From: Diploptera punctata | Lineage: Eukaryota > Arthropoda > Insecta > Blattodea > Blaberidae | Direction: 5' to 3' | Assembly: GCA_030220185.1 (NCBI GenBank) | Contig: JASPKZ010004576.1 | Coordinates: 529,001 to 593,000, forward strand | DNA: 64,000 bases | Shown: positions 9,946 through 19,834 of the stretch, in pieces | Position numbering within the stretch: the stretch's first letter is position 1 | Layout: each line of letters begins with the position of its first letter | The notes under the pieces: generated by a model | Told to the model about the DNA's origin: nothing | Seen by the model: the letters and a program-made list of their open reading frames with translations, nothing else | Databases searched by the model: none | Position numbers and translations under genes: made by a program

Positions 9946-10345
9946 TATGTGTCAGAGGTTTGGACTATAAATTATCAGATGAAAAGAAAATTAATGGTAG
10001 CAGAGATGGACTACTGGAGAAGATCTGCTAGGATATCAAGGAAAGATAAAATTAGAAATGAAATTATAAAAGAGAACATGAATGTACAAACTCAATTTTA
10101 GAATTTATTCAAGAAAAGCAACTGAAATGATACGGACATATTAGGCGAATGGAGGACGAAAGATTACCGAAGAAAATAATGAAATGGACACCATCAGGAA
10201 CGAGAAGGAAAGGACGACCAAATCTCACGTGGATCCAAGGGATTAGAGAAACTTTGAAAGACTGGGAAATAGAGGAAGAAATGTGTTATAATGGAGGGAA
10301 ATTATAAAGCGGAATTGAAGAGAAATCATAAGTGCCGGAAAAATG
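9946..10345 (+). mobile_element. LINE-e C-terminal remnant
   Basis: Reads YVSEVWTINYQMKRKL, then AEMDYWRRSARIS and KIRNEIIKENMN. It is followed in a shifted frame by the YGHIRRMEDERLPKK-like and GRRKGRPNLTW-like blocks that end LINE-e copies. Frame shifted after 10100 and inactive. Confidence 0.8.
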
Positions 10346-10367
10346 TATCAACATTGTTAAAACCGGA

Positions 10368-10368
10368 A

Positions 10369-10408
<40 letters not shown>
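10368..10408. repeat. (TA)n microsatellite
   Basis: About 20 TA units followed by a short (ATC)n run to 10424. Confidence 0.95.
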
Positions 10409-10411
<3 letters not shown>

Positions 10412-10424
10412 CATCATCATCATC

Positions 10425-10640
10425 CACTGAATATACAACGAATTACGGCAATGATTGAAAAATATATGATTAATTGGAGAGAAATATTCAACGCATGTCA
10501 CCAATTAGAACAGTAAAAACCGTCCTGAACTTAATCCTATAGGAAAAAGAAGTGTTGGCTGACCTATGAAGAGATGGTGTGACCAGTTTTAAGCGAAACT
10601 GGCCAAAATGCCTAAATCTTGATGTCGATGATTCAGCATC
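10425..10640 (+). mobile_element. LINE 3' end remnant
   Basis: Broken frame resembling the LINE C-terminus: IQRITAMIEKYMINWRE, then a PKRW-like TYEEMV segment and AKLAKMPKS in shifted frames. Ends in a GATGATT motif. Low conservation. Confidence 0.55.
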
Positions 10641-10759
10641 ATGGATTTGACCTTAAGGTCTGTTCCGATCTCGTGCTAGAATTGGTCGGTCCATCTTCTA
10701 CTGGGTCGTCGTACATTTCTTCGTGCTTGTGGTTTGTACTGATGAATATGTCTCGGGAT
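10641..10759. other. Possible LINE 3' flank
   Basis: CTGTTCCGATCTCGTGCTAG resembles the phrase that follows the stop in several LINE copies, but orientation and family are unclear. Confidence 0.35.
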
Positions 10760-10772
10760 ATTATTATTGTTG

Positions 10773-10822
<50 letters not shown>
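10760..10822. repeat. (ATT)n microsatellite
   Basis: About 20 ATT units. Confidence 0.95.
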
Positions 10823-10825
<3 letters not shown>

Positions 10826-11460
10826 ACAAACCCCTGTGAGTTCTAACCTCCACCAGAAGTATCTTCCGTTCTCGTCTATCCGCTGACTTAGATAGCCAAT
10901 TTCTTACTCCTGTTTTTCTAATGTCAGTTGTTACATTGTCAATGCATCATGTCTTTGGTCATCCAATTCTTATTTTTTCAAGTTGCCTCACATTTAATAA
11001 TTTCTTACGGAATTTCATAAACGGTTTTGCGCTGTAAATATCTTTCCCAGCGTAGCTTGTGGACAATTGTAATCAATTTAGCTTCTTTAAAAAGTTAAAC
11101 AATTCCCCCTTTTATCGGATTCATTAATTTTTATTGGCCTTTTGGACACCCATTGCTTTGCTCGTAATTCTGTCGCCTTGTCTCAGATGATATCTCTAAC
11201 TTCTTTGCTTGATATAAAGGCTACATAATAAGGTGCGCGCGCAGATCCTTTCAGTCGGCCACTATAACTATCTAAAAATTATTGTTTTTTAAAGTACACA
11301 TTTCTGTATCTAGGCTGTTACATACCAGGAGTCCGCCTGTACTCATTTTATTTCGTTAGGTGAGAAAAATATGAAAGTTAGGGTGAAAAAAAGGCAAGTT
11401 AGTGTACACCAGATTCGTTTACAGTTTATTGGATAAAATGGCGCACCATAAGGAAAAGTT
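10823..11460. other. Unassigned; weak LINE-like traces
   Basis: 10830-11090 has phrases found in reversed LINE ends (TTTGGTCATCCAATTCTTA), but no usable frame. 11225-11400 has no match to other parts of the window. Confidence 0.4.
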
Positions 11461-11466
11461 GGCAAT

Positions 11467-11580
11467 TCTATATTTGCACCGTGACTTAAGTAGGTGGATT
11501 CTTCGCATAGAATCCCCTATATTTCTATATTTGAACCGTGACTTAAGTAGGTGGATTCTTCGCATAGAATCCCCTATATT
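11467..11580. repeat. 57-bp tandem duplication
   Basis: Two adjacent, nearly identical 57-bp units (one base differs: TTTGCACC against TTTGAACC). Each contains GTGACTTAAGTAGG and TTCGCATAGAATCCC. Confidence 0.9.
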
Positions 11581-11689
11581 TATTTGTCTAAAATTCAATT
11601 ATTTGTTGAAATATTGCTGTTGGTTTTAGCGTTTTTATTTTTACATTCTAGGTGATTTTACGCAACACGATTGGCAATTCTGCCAGTTA

Positions 11690-11860
11690 CCGTGGCGTCG
11701 GTCTAACATCCCGCGCGTGTCGTGAGATGAAAATGTCGAATTTTACGTCTATATTAGAGTGAATAGAACTTACAAAGTGTCATATGTGATTGTGAATATG
11801 TATATTTATTGCTGGTGAAGTTAATTTTGAGTGAATTGTATAGATGAAGTGTATTTAGTG
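11690..11860 (+). promoter_or_regulatory. Possible 5' leader of a host gene
   Basis: CpG-containing sequence (GTGGCGTCGG, CCCGCGCGTGTCG) stands out in AT-rich surroundings and lies directly upstream of the candidate coding exon. No TATA box is evident at a convincing distance. Inferred from position only. Confidence 0.25.
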
Positions 11861-11908
11861 ATGTCAAGATGGTTGGAGAGCCAAGCTTCAATTTTTCAAC
11901 ATGATAAG
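11861..11908 (+). CDS. Candidate first coding exon, unknown gene
   Basis: An ATG opens 16 codons (MSRWLESQASIFQHDK) that run straight into GTGAGT at 11909-11914, a strong consensus splice donor after AAG. There is an in-frame stop upstream at 11828-11830. The CpG-containing leader supports a transcribed 5' end. I do not recognise the protein, and no partner exon is visible in the window; insect introns can be tens of kilobases long. The stretch is short enough to arise by chance. It is the only plausible host-gene coding signal I found. Confidence 0.3.
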
Positions 11909-12452
11909 GTGAGTGGCGTGAGGAAGCTGTTTTCTTTACACTTCCAGTGGCTGTCCAAACAAGTATTCGACACCTAACTTTATAAATTAATTTCATTATT
12001 GCTTATTAATTATTATGAAAAATAAGTCCTGAAATGTTCTATTTCACTTAATTCATTTGTTTTCAGTATATAATTTTGAATAGGTTTACAATGTGTAAAG
12101 ACCTTCATGTATCCACATATTTTTTTCCCTCCATTCATTCGTTCTTACCTTCCCAATATCCTTCCTCAATTCTAGCCAGCAGCATACTTTTAATCTGTTT
12201 TTTATACTGGCGTTTTTTAGGCGTCTTGACCTGTGTCTTTTGGTTTTTATCTTGGTGTTGAAGAGTCTGTGTTTCACTAGGAGCGTGTCTTAAGCTAGTA
12301 TAGGGTTTTCGTTTTAGGAGTATCGAGTTTTTAAGTTTAAATTTTCTGGTTTTGAATATAGTTTTGGTGCTTGTTTTTTAAAGTGTAGTGTTGTAAGGTG
12401 TTCTGAATTGGAGTGTCATGTTATGTGCTGCCTATGGATCGTACAAGTCTGT
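11909..12452. other. Unassigned; would be intron 1 of the candidate gene
   Basis: AT-rich with no recognisable repeat and no convincing exon. Confidence 0.4.
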
Positions 12453-12455
12453 TGT

Positions 12456-12494
<39 letters not shown>

Positions 12495-12505
12495 TAATAA
12501 TAATA
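12453..12505. repeat. (AAT)n microsatellite
   Basis: Trinucleotide run at the 3' end of a reversed LINE-e remnant, consistent with a LINE tail. Confidence 0.9.
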
Positions 12506-13136
12506 ATATACTTTTATTTAGGAATATTCCACAATACAGTGTTTCTCCTTCAAGCTAAAGTGATTTGTCGCCAGAGGTTCCTGTCTAAAACATCTTCTTC
12601 CCTCATATCTCTAGTTTCCTTACTTCTCTTCACTCCATTCATCCATCGTTCTCTAGCCCTGCCTCCTCCACTTCTTCCATTAGCTTTCCAATTAAGGATC
12701 TTCTTTAGTATTCTCTATTCTTACATTCTTATGAAGTGTCCATTTCATTTCAAATGTTTTTCTTCTATTTTTCCTAATATGTTTTTTCCAACTTGCATAA
12801 TTTCCCTTATTGTGCTGTTTCTGACCTTATCCCTTCTTGAAATTCTTGTCGATCGCAACCAAAAATCCATTTCTACTGCTAACAGCTTGTTGGCTTGTTT
12901 TCTACTTACTGTCCAGTTCCGGACACATATAATAAAATGCTTTGTAACAGAACTTGAAATATAGTTTTCTTTGTTCTGTATATTATATTTCTATTCAAAA
13001 GCACTGAGTTCGACAGACCAATGATTCTTCTTCCATCAGTTATTCTTCTTTCAATTTCTGTAGTTGAATTCTCACTTTTACCTAAAATAGATCCTAAATA
13101 TTTAAAATTTTTAACATTATGTATGCATCCTGAATT
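12506..13136 (-). mobile_element. LINE-e remnant
   Basis: The minus strand reads HNVKNFKYLGSILGKSENST, then IERRITDGRRIIGLSNSVL and YRTKKTIFQVLLQSILLY. The KYLGS block just after the RT active site, and the blocks after it, are those of LINE-e (compare 24795). Downstream it breaks into several frames. The 183-residue plus-strand frame here is only its shadow. Confidence 0.8.
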
Positions 13137-13137
13137 A

Positions 13138-13182
<45 letters not shown>
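13137..13182. repeat. (AAT)n microsatellite
   Basis: Separates two LINE-e copies facing away from each other. Confidence 0.95.
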
Positions 13183-13183
<1 letters not shown>

Positions 13184-13750
13184 TAATTACCAGGGTATCA
13201 AAATTAACTCAAAATGTACCCAAGAAAATGACAAAATATAGAATTCAAAAAGGCAGATCGGTAATAACAATGTTAAACAGAGTTTTGTGGGATAAGAACA
13301 TAAGAATAGATACCAAATTATAAATTTATAAATGCATAATTCGAAGTATGCTAACATACGGTGCAAAAACTTGGCAATTGAATAAAAATTTGAGTTTAAA
13401 GCTTATGTCTACCGAAATGGATTATTTCATATGCTCAACTAGACATTCTAAATTGGAAAAAATCAGAAATACAATCATCAGACAACAAATGAAAGTCCAA
13501 AATTCAATATTAGATTTTGTGAGATACAGACAACTAGAATGGTGTGGTTATATAAGTAGGATGCCAGAGAAAAGATTACCCAGACAAGCTTTGGAATAGA
13601 TCCCACCCGGGAAAGGAAAGAGAGTCGACCTAGATTTAAATGGATGGATGATATAAGGAAGCTAGGTCTGGAAGAATTGGAAAGGGATGATAGAGAACAA
13701 TGGGGAAAGATGACAAAAAATTAAAAATCTTTGGACACAGGAAGATATTT
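13183..13750 (+). mobile_element. LINE-e remnant
   Basis: The frame at 13348-13599 reads LTYGAKTWQLNKNLSLKLMS, then RQLEWCGYISRMPEKRLPRQ. The upstream part, in another frame, gives KMTKYRIQKGRSVITMLNRV. Together they cover the LINE-e thumb and C-terminus. It is followed by an (AAAT)n tail at 13770-13797. Confidence 0.8.
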
Positions 13751-13797
13751 TATTACATTGTAAACCTGTTTATAAATAAATAAATAAATAAATAAAT

Positions 13798-14924
13798 AAT
13801 ACTTTGTTGCTAGAAACAATTAAAATAGAATTATTAATTATACATATTTAATTTAATGTAGCTACCCCTGAATGAGACCAAAGTCTTGTGCTCAGGTGCG
13901 GATTCTTATATATATTAATTTTACAATATAAAATAAAACAAGGCCGTAACAAAATAACTACACAAAACAGAGATATAAGTCGGAATAACTGCACTTAAAT
14001 TTGCGTGAAATATTTTCAAAGTCCTATAGAAATACAGTACGCATGCGCCAGAGTTTATACAGCCAGTGGTAATCCACAATCGAACAACATATCGATTATT
14101 ATCCTCGATTACTATCCGTCGCTATGAAATTTAAATGACCAATCTTTGCAATAAATCCCCAAAACTATGTTTAAAAAAATACATTAATATTAAAATTACC
14201 AAACGTTTATTAACAATGGGTGTACACTTACTTATCACTCACTAACGTTGATCCAACCAGCGATAACCCAAAACAGCGATAGAAAAGTCATTAATACACT
14301 CTGTGGAGAAAATAACAGCATCACAATATTGTCTAATAGTGTCATAATATTGTGATTTGCGCATTTAAATAAATATTTCAAAATTTTCTAACAATGTTAT
14401 AAAAATTGTTTGAAAAAGTTTAAAATATTAAATAATGTTAGTAAATGCAGAAGAAGAGCTATAGTTTACAAATAATGAACTGAAAAATCAAGCGTAAGTA
14501 GATGTGCAGTTGAGCCTGTAAGTTACTCTTAGATGCAAGTTTTAGCGATTTTTCATGCAGTTTGTCTGATATATTCTCGTAAGTAAAGTATGTCTAATGT
14601 GACATGGAGTAACGAAATTGTGTTTGTCTATCTGCTCAAAATAATTCGGATTTTTTTTTTAACCTATAAGGTTTGAGGTGAAATTGCGGCATGTCCCAGA
14701 CTGGACTAGCATATGTGTAAAGGTGTTACTGCATGTGAATGTTATAGCTCGTGTTTTCTCAGTGTTTAATCTTGATCCTCCATTTGGAGAACCAGGTGTG
14801 AGTTTGCAGTTTATCCGTACGTACCGGTACATATATACGTACAGATAACGGTGACCGGCACCGTCCAGTGTGTTGCATATTGTAGTCCACACGGGGCTTT
14901 ATTGGCAGCTGATTCCTTCCTGGC
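13798..14924. other. Unassigned, apparently low-copy sequence
   Basis: No match to other parts of the window. A 20-codon ATG stretch at 14590 (MSNVTWSNEIVF...) has no splice donor. Short frames at 14659 and 14870 show no domain. Could be unique intergenic or intronic DNA. Confidence 0.45.
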
Positions 14925-15290
14925 TATCAAGAAGAGGTTGTGGTTCATATCTATCCAATCATAGTAATTCTGCCCCAGGGCAGGTTTTTCACTGCAATCA
15001 TAGCATTTTCATGCTATGCTTTGCAGCTTTGCTAGGGAATTATAGGTGTGGTAGCTTCACGTATTTATATAAATTTTAATAAATTTGTTAATTATTAATC
15101 CATTTGTGTTTGTAAGTTTTTAGTTGCTTTCCACACCGGTGAAGGATGATGATGATAACGATAAGGATGATGATGATGGCCGGAGGATTTTCGGGGACCG
15201 TTGGACCCTAAGCTTCCTGACATTTGTCAGCCTGTCCCGACCGAGAATCGAACCCGGGCCCGCTGCATGACAAGGCAGCGGGTGGTTCAT
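14925..15290 (-). mobile_element. SINE-1 copy, type 2 tail
   Basis: On the minus strand the head and a shortened body are followed by the type 2 tail (CACCGGTGTGGAAA, CATGAAAATGCTATG, CAGAATTAC). About 55 bp of foreign AT-rich sequence interrupts the tail near 15062-15118. Confidence 0.8.
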
Positions 15291-15347
15291 ATAACCCTAG
15301 CTATTTGGTGGCATGACATTTTTATTCCTAGTTGCGTCCATGCTTTT

Positions 15348-15960
15348 TATCATAAGTAATGCCACGAGTGATTCCAAATTTATCTAGAGAATTTGGAAAT
15401 CAAGAGTGGCATTTGTTAGGACTTTAACGAATAAAATTAAGTTGTTTACTCACAAATCATTATTTTAATATAGTTATTTTAAATTATTTATATATTTAAT
15501 GTAAACAGCGATGTTTGAAAACAAGTGAGAAGCGTTTGTTGTTTCATTTGTTCATCACTGCAACCAGATCATATTTTTATTGCCAAAGGATCCCAATATT
15601 GTAAGGATGCACCCTAGTGGAGAAAAAATGAAACACATTAAGTAATTATTATCTTATGTCCTATGATGTAAATATGTCAATATATTTTCCTGGAACGTTA
15701 ATTCTTGGGAAATAATAGTTTAAGGAAGTGCAAAGAGTGCTTTCTTTTTTCATGGTATAATCAATTGTTACGAATGTTTTTCTATTATACCTCGCAAGCA
15801 GAATCTGGTTACATTCGTGCACTATATATATAATCTGGGAGCCACTTGATAAAATCAGAGTGATAGAATGGAGGTGAAAAACGACTGTGATTGGTTGTAA
15901 ATCAAAATTCATTAAAATGTGATTGGTCATTGACTCCCATTTGGGGCATGAGTTAAATTG
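15348..15960 (+). repeat. Repeat A, copy 4
   Basis: Starts at CATAAGTAATGCCAC with the short hairpin and ends at GAGTTAAATTGTC. It matches copies 2 and 3 along most of its length but has a divergent segment at 15640-15840. Confidence 0.8.
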
Positions 15961-16667
15961 TCTGTGCAATACACTCCTGTGTTGTCTACAAATTGTGTTG
16001 TTTTTGGCGTGTCTTGAGGTTGGTATACCTGAGGTGTATAGGCCTAAGTTATGAAATACAATCCAGTCCCCACCACTTATCTTTTAATCTCTTGTACTTT
16101 TTTCGTCTCTGGGGAATATAATCAAACACTTTTCAGATAATATCTGCTTCGGGATTATTCTTATTTGACCACACTATTTACACAATCATTATAAACTGTT
16201 TATAATGTGATCCAATATTCTACACTCTTATCTTTTTCCTTCAAATATCTGCTTTCCTTTGCCAGTTCTGCAATTTTTTTCTTTATACTTAAACTTTCAT
16301 TGTATTCTGCAGCCTATCTTATCTCCACTTCTCCTTCTTGCTTGAAATTCAATGCAATACTCTTCTTGGTAATTTTATAATTATCATCCATTCGTTTTCC
16401 ATGTCCATATCGTTGTAATTACCTGCATTTTACGAAATCTAGAATTGAATTTTCTTTTTTTATATATTGCTTAATAACGTAGGCTAATTTCTTATTCTCT
16501 CCTTGTTAGATTATCTGGCAAAACTTTGTAAGAGATCCATTTATAATGCAAATAATTTTGTTCGCAAATTTAGATTACATTTCAGTCCTTAGGCAGTAGA
16601 TTATTTACACGTATGTATTTTAGTTTCTTTAAAATATTTTTGTTTCATAATAATTTATTAACCATTT
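15961..16667. other. Unassigned; possible reversed LINE trace
   Basis: 16240-16440 read in reverse has LINE-like phrasing but is full of stops. No supported feature. Confidence 0.35.
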
Positions 16668-16975
16668 TAGTAATGGGATTTCTGAGGAGTGTGGCTGGCT
16701 ATACAATAACAGATAGAAAACGAAATTAAAATATGCGAAGAGAACTAAATATATTCAAATTATTGGATAGAATTACACAATATAGAGATGAATGGACGGA
16801 CCACCTCAATAGAATGGATAACAGTAGAATTCCGAAACAGATTCTTCTTTACAAACCACTAGGACGAAGAAATGCTGGAAGACCCAGTAAAAGATGGACA
16901 TACCAATTCTAACATGAGATCGGAACAGACCAGCGGGTCTAATCCTTGATGCTGCTGCTGATGATGATTTTAGTA
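16668..16975 (+). mobile_element. LINE-b-like 3' end
   Basis: Encodes MGFLRSVAGYTITDRK, then TQYRDEWTDHLNRMD and QILLYKPLGRRNAGRPSKRW in shifted frames. The post-stop phrase GAGATCGGAACAGACCAG and (TGATGA)n complete a typical tail. Confidence 0.8.
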
Positions 16976-17061
16976 ATATTTGAATGGAGAAGTGGTATGA
17001 CTATATAACTGTATCTACATAACGTTATGAAATTATTTACGACTGGAAACTAGAAGAAATA

Positions 17062-17092
<31 letters not shown>
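17062..17092. repeat. (ACTT)n microsatellite, LINE-a tail
   Basis: Lies exactly at the 3' end of the minus-strand LINE-a; on that strand it reads (GTAA)n. Similar AGTAAGTAA tails end the copies at 31095 and 62998. Confidence 0.9.
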
Positions 17093-17093
<1 letters not shown>

Positions 17094-17846
17094 CACTGGC
17101 ACTATCGAACCCGTAGGTTCATGGCCGCGCGGACATAAGCTCTCCATACATCCCTATCCTGAGCTAATCCTTTCCAATCATTCCCTGTATAATCTACTCC
17201 CCTCAAATCATAGTTAATGCTATTCTCCCACCTCATTCTTGGTGTACCAACTGGGCGCCTTCCCTCTCGCTTTCCTACAAGAAGCTTCCATGCAAGTCTT
17301 TTACTCCCCATACGTGCAACAAGTCCTGCCCATCGCAGTCTACGAGACTTAACTGTTCTTATTATATCTGGCTTCCTATAAAGACTATGTAGTTCATTGT
17401 TATGTAAGTCTTGTCCATTCACCTGTCTGTTCATCTCTTTTTGGTCCAAAAATTTTCCTAAGTACTTTATTCTCAAATACTCGTAATCTCATTTCCTCCC
17501 TTAAAGTAAGAGTCCATGTTTCGCACCCATATAATATAACTGGTAGAATAATAGTTTTATATATTTTCAGTTTAACGTTTTTTTAAAGGAGTTGGGACAT
17601 CAAGAGTCTCTGTAATGCATAATAGCACGCATTTCCAGAATTGGGCCTATGTTTTAATTTCTTTGTGCATCTCATTCCTATTTGTGATTATTGTTCCTAG
17701 GTATTTGAATTCAGCCACTTCCTCAAAATTTTCTTCATTTGTCATTAGCTGTCCATTTCCATTATATAATGTATTTCTACGTGTGACCATATATTTAGTT
17801 TTACTGATATTTACTTCCAGTCCTAATTCCTTAGTGTTACTCAATA
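17093..17846 (-). mobile_element. LINE-a copy, main part
   Basis: Minus-strand RT thumb to C-terminus. It is interrupted upstream (at 17847) by a Penelope-like insertion and resumes for about 30 bp at 19172. Within it, 17647-17844 encodes LGLEVNISKTKYMVTRRNTL and EFKYLGTIITNRNEMHKEIK. The 3' part encodes the basic C-terminus. A frameshift separates the two. Confidence 0.9.
17102..17476 (-). pseudogene. LINE-a C-terminal frame, 124 codons
   Basis: The end of a non-LTR retrotransposon ORF2. Residues about 40-60 read RTVKSRRLRWAGLVARMGSK, then RPVGTPRMRWENSINYDLR and VDYTGNDWKGLAQDRDVW. This arginine/tryptophan-rich tail recurs in at least eight places in the window. Its function is not known to me; in such LINEs the region follows the RT and is thought to bind nucleic acid. 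The start codon given is only the first ATG in the open stretch, not a real start. Confidence 0.75.
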
Positions 17847-17901
17847 TTAATATAAAATTATAGAATATTCACCTGAAAGGTCCGTCTCCTCAACTTAATT
17901 A

Positions 17902-19011
17902 TCATTTAACTGTAGCGCTTTCGGGACTTGTCCCATCATCGGCAGGATTCAAAACTGGTGTTTCACTGAAGATCTGGTAGAGGGGGTTGCATGTATTTGG
18001 TTCGTTTTCGTTTATCAGGCTGTCGTTGTGAGCTGCTTTCTTGATTTCCATCTCTTCGAGTATGTTTATCTTCGCTGGATTATTTTCTCTGTGCATTACT
18101 GTTAGGGTGTTTTCAATATTTAACATGCGATGTCCTTCATGGATAACGTGTTTTGCATAGCTTGATTTACCTTCTGCGTGAATGAAGTCTCGAAAATGTT
18201 CTTTGAATCTGATGTTAAAACTCCTGTTTGTCCTTCCTATATAAAATTTGTTGCAGTCCTGACATGTCAGTTTATAAACTCCTTTGTTGTTGAAAATGTT
18301 ATTTTCTTCAATGTTATTGTTTATTATGTTGTTTAATTTGTTATTGGTTCTGTATGCTATTTTTACGTTTTTATCGGCTTCTTTTAGTGCATTGGCTAAT
18401 TTTGTTGTTTCTTTTCCTGTGTATGTAAGTGTTATCCATGTTTTCTTGTTGTTGTCAGATTCTTTTTCTAATTTAGTTATGTTGGTTATGTTGTTCTTCC
18501 TTTTTTGTTTTTTTACGAGCTTATCTATGAATTCTTCATTATAGCCATTGGTTTTTGCCATATACTTAATGTAGTTGAGTTCTTGGATATAATTGTCTTT
18601 GCTTAATGGGAGTTTCAACATTCTACTGACTAAGCTATTAAATGTACTAATTTTCTGTTGAAAAGGGTGTGTAGAATTTTTGTTTATGGCCAGAGCATTG
18701 TTTGTGGGTTTCCGGTAGATACCGATTTCTAGTTTATTGTTGTGTAGATTTTTGGTTATAGACAAATCTAAGTAGTTTATGCTGTTGTTAACTTCTATTT
18801 CTTCGGTGAAAGTGATTTTTTCATGCATGTTGTTTAAGTCTTGTAGTATTTCTTTTTCTTTTCTGTTTTCATTTTCATATATTACTAGTACATCATCGAC
18901 ATATCGTGTTATTAGTTTTATGTTGAATTTGTGTATTAGTTCCTCAAAATGTTTATTTTCCAGTTCTTGTAGGAAGATTTCTGCCATTATTCCAGATGTA
19001 GGACTCCCCAT
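17902..19011 (-). CDS. Penelope-like RT/GIY-YIG endonuclease, truncated ORF
   Basis: 369 codons from the first ATG to TGA. The frame stays open upstream to about 19105, so the ATG (in the GIPMGSPTSG motif) is internal and the true start is lost. Visible parts: the RT motif MGSPTSG at residues 1-7, and RYVDD at 36-40 (motif C, both aspartates intact). Residues about 60-230 hold the thumb and a lysine/asparagine-rich linker. The GIY-YIG endonuclease has GVYKL at 244-248, C250-x2-C253, FYIGR at 256-260, R268 and E271-H272, with histidines at 288, 291 and 294. The RT would copy RNA and the endonuclease would nick DNA for primed insertion. Motif A aspartate is missing, so this copy cannot be active. 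It is the longest intact frame in the window. Confidence 0.9.
   Translation of the reverse strand: MGSPTSGIMAEIFLQELENKHFEELIHKFNIKLITRYVDDVLVIYENENRKEKEILQDLNNMHEKITFTEEIEVNNSINYLDLSITKNLHNNKLEIGIYRKPTNNALAINKNSTHPFQQKISTFNSLVSRMLKLPLSKDNYIQELNYIKYMAKTNGYNEEFIDKLVKKQKRKNNITNITKLEKESDNNKKTWITLTYTGKETTKLANALKEADKNVKIAYRTNNKLNNIINNNIEENNIFNNKGVYKLTCQDCNKFYIGRTNRSFNIRFKEHFRDFIHAEGKSSYAKHVIHEGHRMLNIENTLTVMHRENNPAKINILEEMEIKKAAHNDSLINENEPNTCNPLYQIFSETPVLNPADDGTSPESATVK
17911..17943 (-). ncRNA. Hammerhead-like motif in Penelope 3' end
   Basis: On the minus strand: CCGATGA (expected CUGAUGA), stem II GGGACAAGTCCC with a perfect 5-bp stem, GAAA, then palindromic AGCGCT. It overlaps the last codons of the ORF (ADDGTSPESATVK). 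Hammerheads at this place are a known property of Penelope-like elements. One core base differs, so cleavage activity may be lost. Confidence 0.65.
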
Positions 19012-19171
19012 CGGGATCCCGTCTTCTTGAATAAATAGTTCATTGTTAAATTGGAAGTAATTTTGCTTTATTGAGACGGACCTTTCAGGTGAATATTCTA
19101 TAATTTTATATTAATTTTGAATAAACCTCAACGGAACACATCATGAATCTTATAAAAGTTGTTACTCAATA

Positions 19172-19200
19172 GTGTGTGCGTGTTGGCCTTTAGTATCTCC
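19172..19200 (-). mobile_element. LINE-a, resumed after Penelope insertion
   Basis: Matches in reverse the bases at 30312-30345 (AAGGCCAACACGCACACAC). Together with 17093-17846 it reconstructs one older LINE-a copy. Confidence 0.8.
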
Positions 19201-19244
19201 TCGCTATCGGCCAGTAAGGAATAAAAATTTCAAGAGCACACAAG

Positions 19245-19825
19245 AAGTCCAAACATTTTTTGCAGATGATCAAGCTGTGATAGTCGATCCAGAAGATGCA
19301 TTACAGAAATCAGCTTACAAGTTACAATCAATAGCATAGATATATGTCTTAAAAATATCATCACAAACGGAGATATTTGCATTCAAAACAACAAATCCAA
19401 TTAGAAGTAAATAAATAATGGTATAACAGACCAAATAAATACATTTATCTACCTAGAATGTTCAGTTTCATAAGAAAATTAAAAGAGTATCACTAAAAAA
19501 AGACAATGGCATTTTTACAAATAGCAGGAATTGTTTCCTCTTACCCTCTAATCTTAAATCTCTCACAAGTACAGAGTTATACAAGGTTTAAAAATATATA
19601 ACACTCTTGCAGAAACTACATTGGCATATGGTTCTGAAACATGAGCAATAAAAAATGAATCCCGCATCACGGCAGCAGAGATTGTATTAATGATGGAAAT
19701 AGTAAAGTACACGTGGCAAGATCATAAAACAAACACAGAAATATTATCAGAACTATTGTTGAAACAAATTACAGAAACAAATGGAGACAATACGATAGAA
19801 GAATGATCAGAGAAATATGTGCAAT
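19245..19825 (+). mobile_element. LINE RT remnant (LINE-b/d type)
   Basis: Opens with FFADDQAVIVDPEDALQKSA, which contains the FADD active-site motif, then LKISSQTEIFAFKTTNPI in another frame. A THGSETWA-like trace occurs near 19630. Many stops. The family of 28997-29491 is the closest in the window. Confidence 0.75.
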
Positions 19826-19834
19826 TTCTTCTTC

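Larger units (their letters stand above)
17847..19160 (-). mobile_element. Penelope-like element, 5' truncated
   Basis: An insertion of 1314 bp in LINE-a, flanked by TGTTACTCAATA (17835-17846 and 19160-19171, ends overlapping by a base). Inverted termini of ~42 bp (17847-17889 and 19076-19115) contain the GACGGACCTTTCAGG block. The 5' side has an extra ~45-bp segment with CCTCAACGGAA that recurs at 20676. One ORF has RT and GIY-YIG parts, and a hammerhead-like motif overlaps its end. Truncated before the first RT aspartate. Confidence 0.88.

Noticed and set aside
9859..10101. 80-codon ORF as a gene
   Set aside because: Its first half is a translated (ATT)n run and its second half is a LINE-e fragment.
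12413..12964. 183-codon plus-strand frame
   Set aside because: It starts in an (AAT)n run and is the complement of a LINE-e coding remnant; hydrophobic by composition only.
14590..14663. ATG stretch MSNVTWSNEIVF... as a first exon (MADF-like start)
   Set aside because: Too short, runs into a poly-T and stop without a splice donor, and the domain resemblance is weak.
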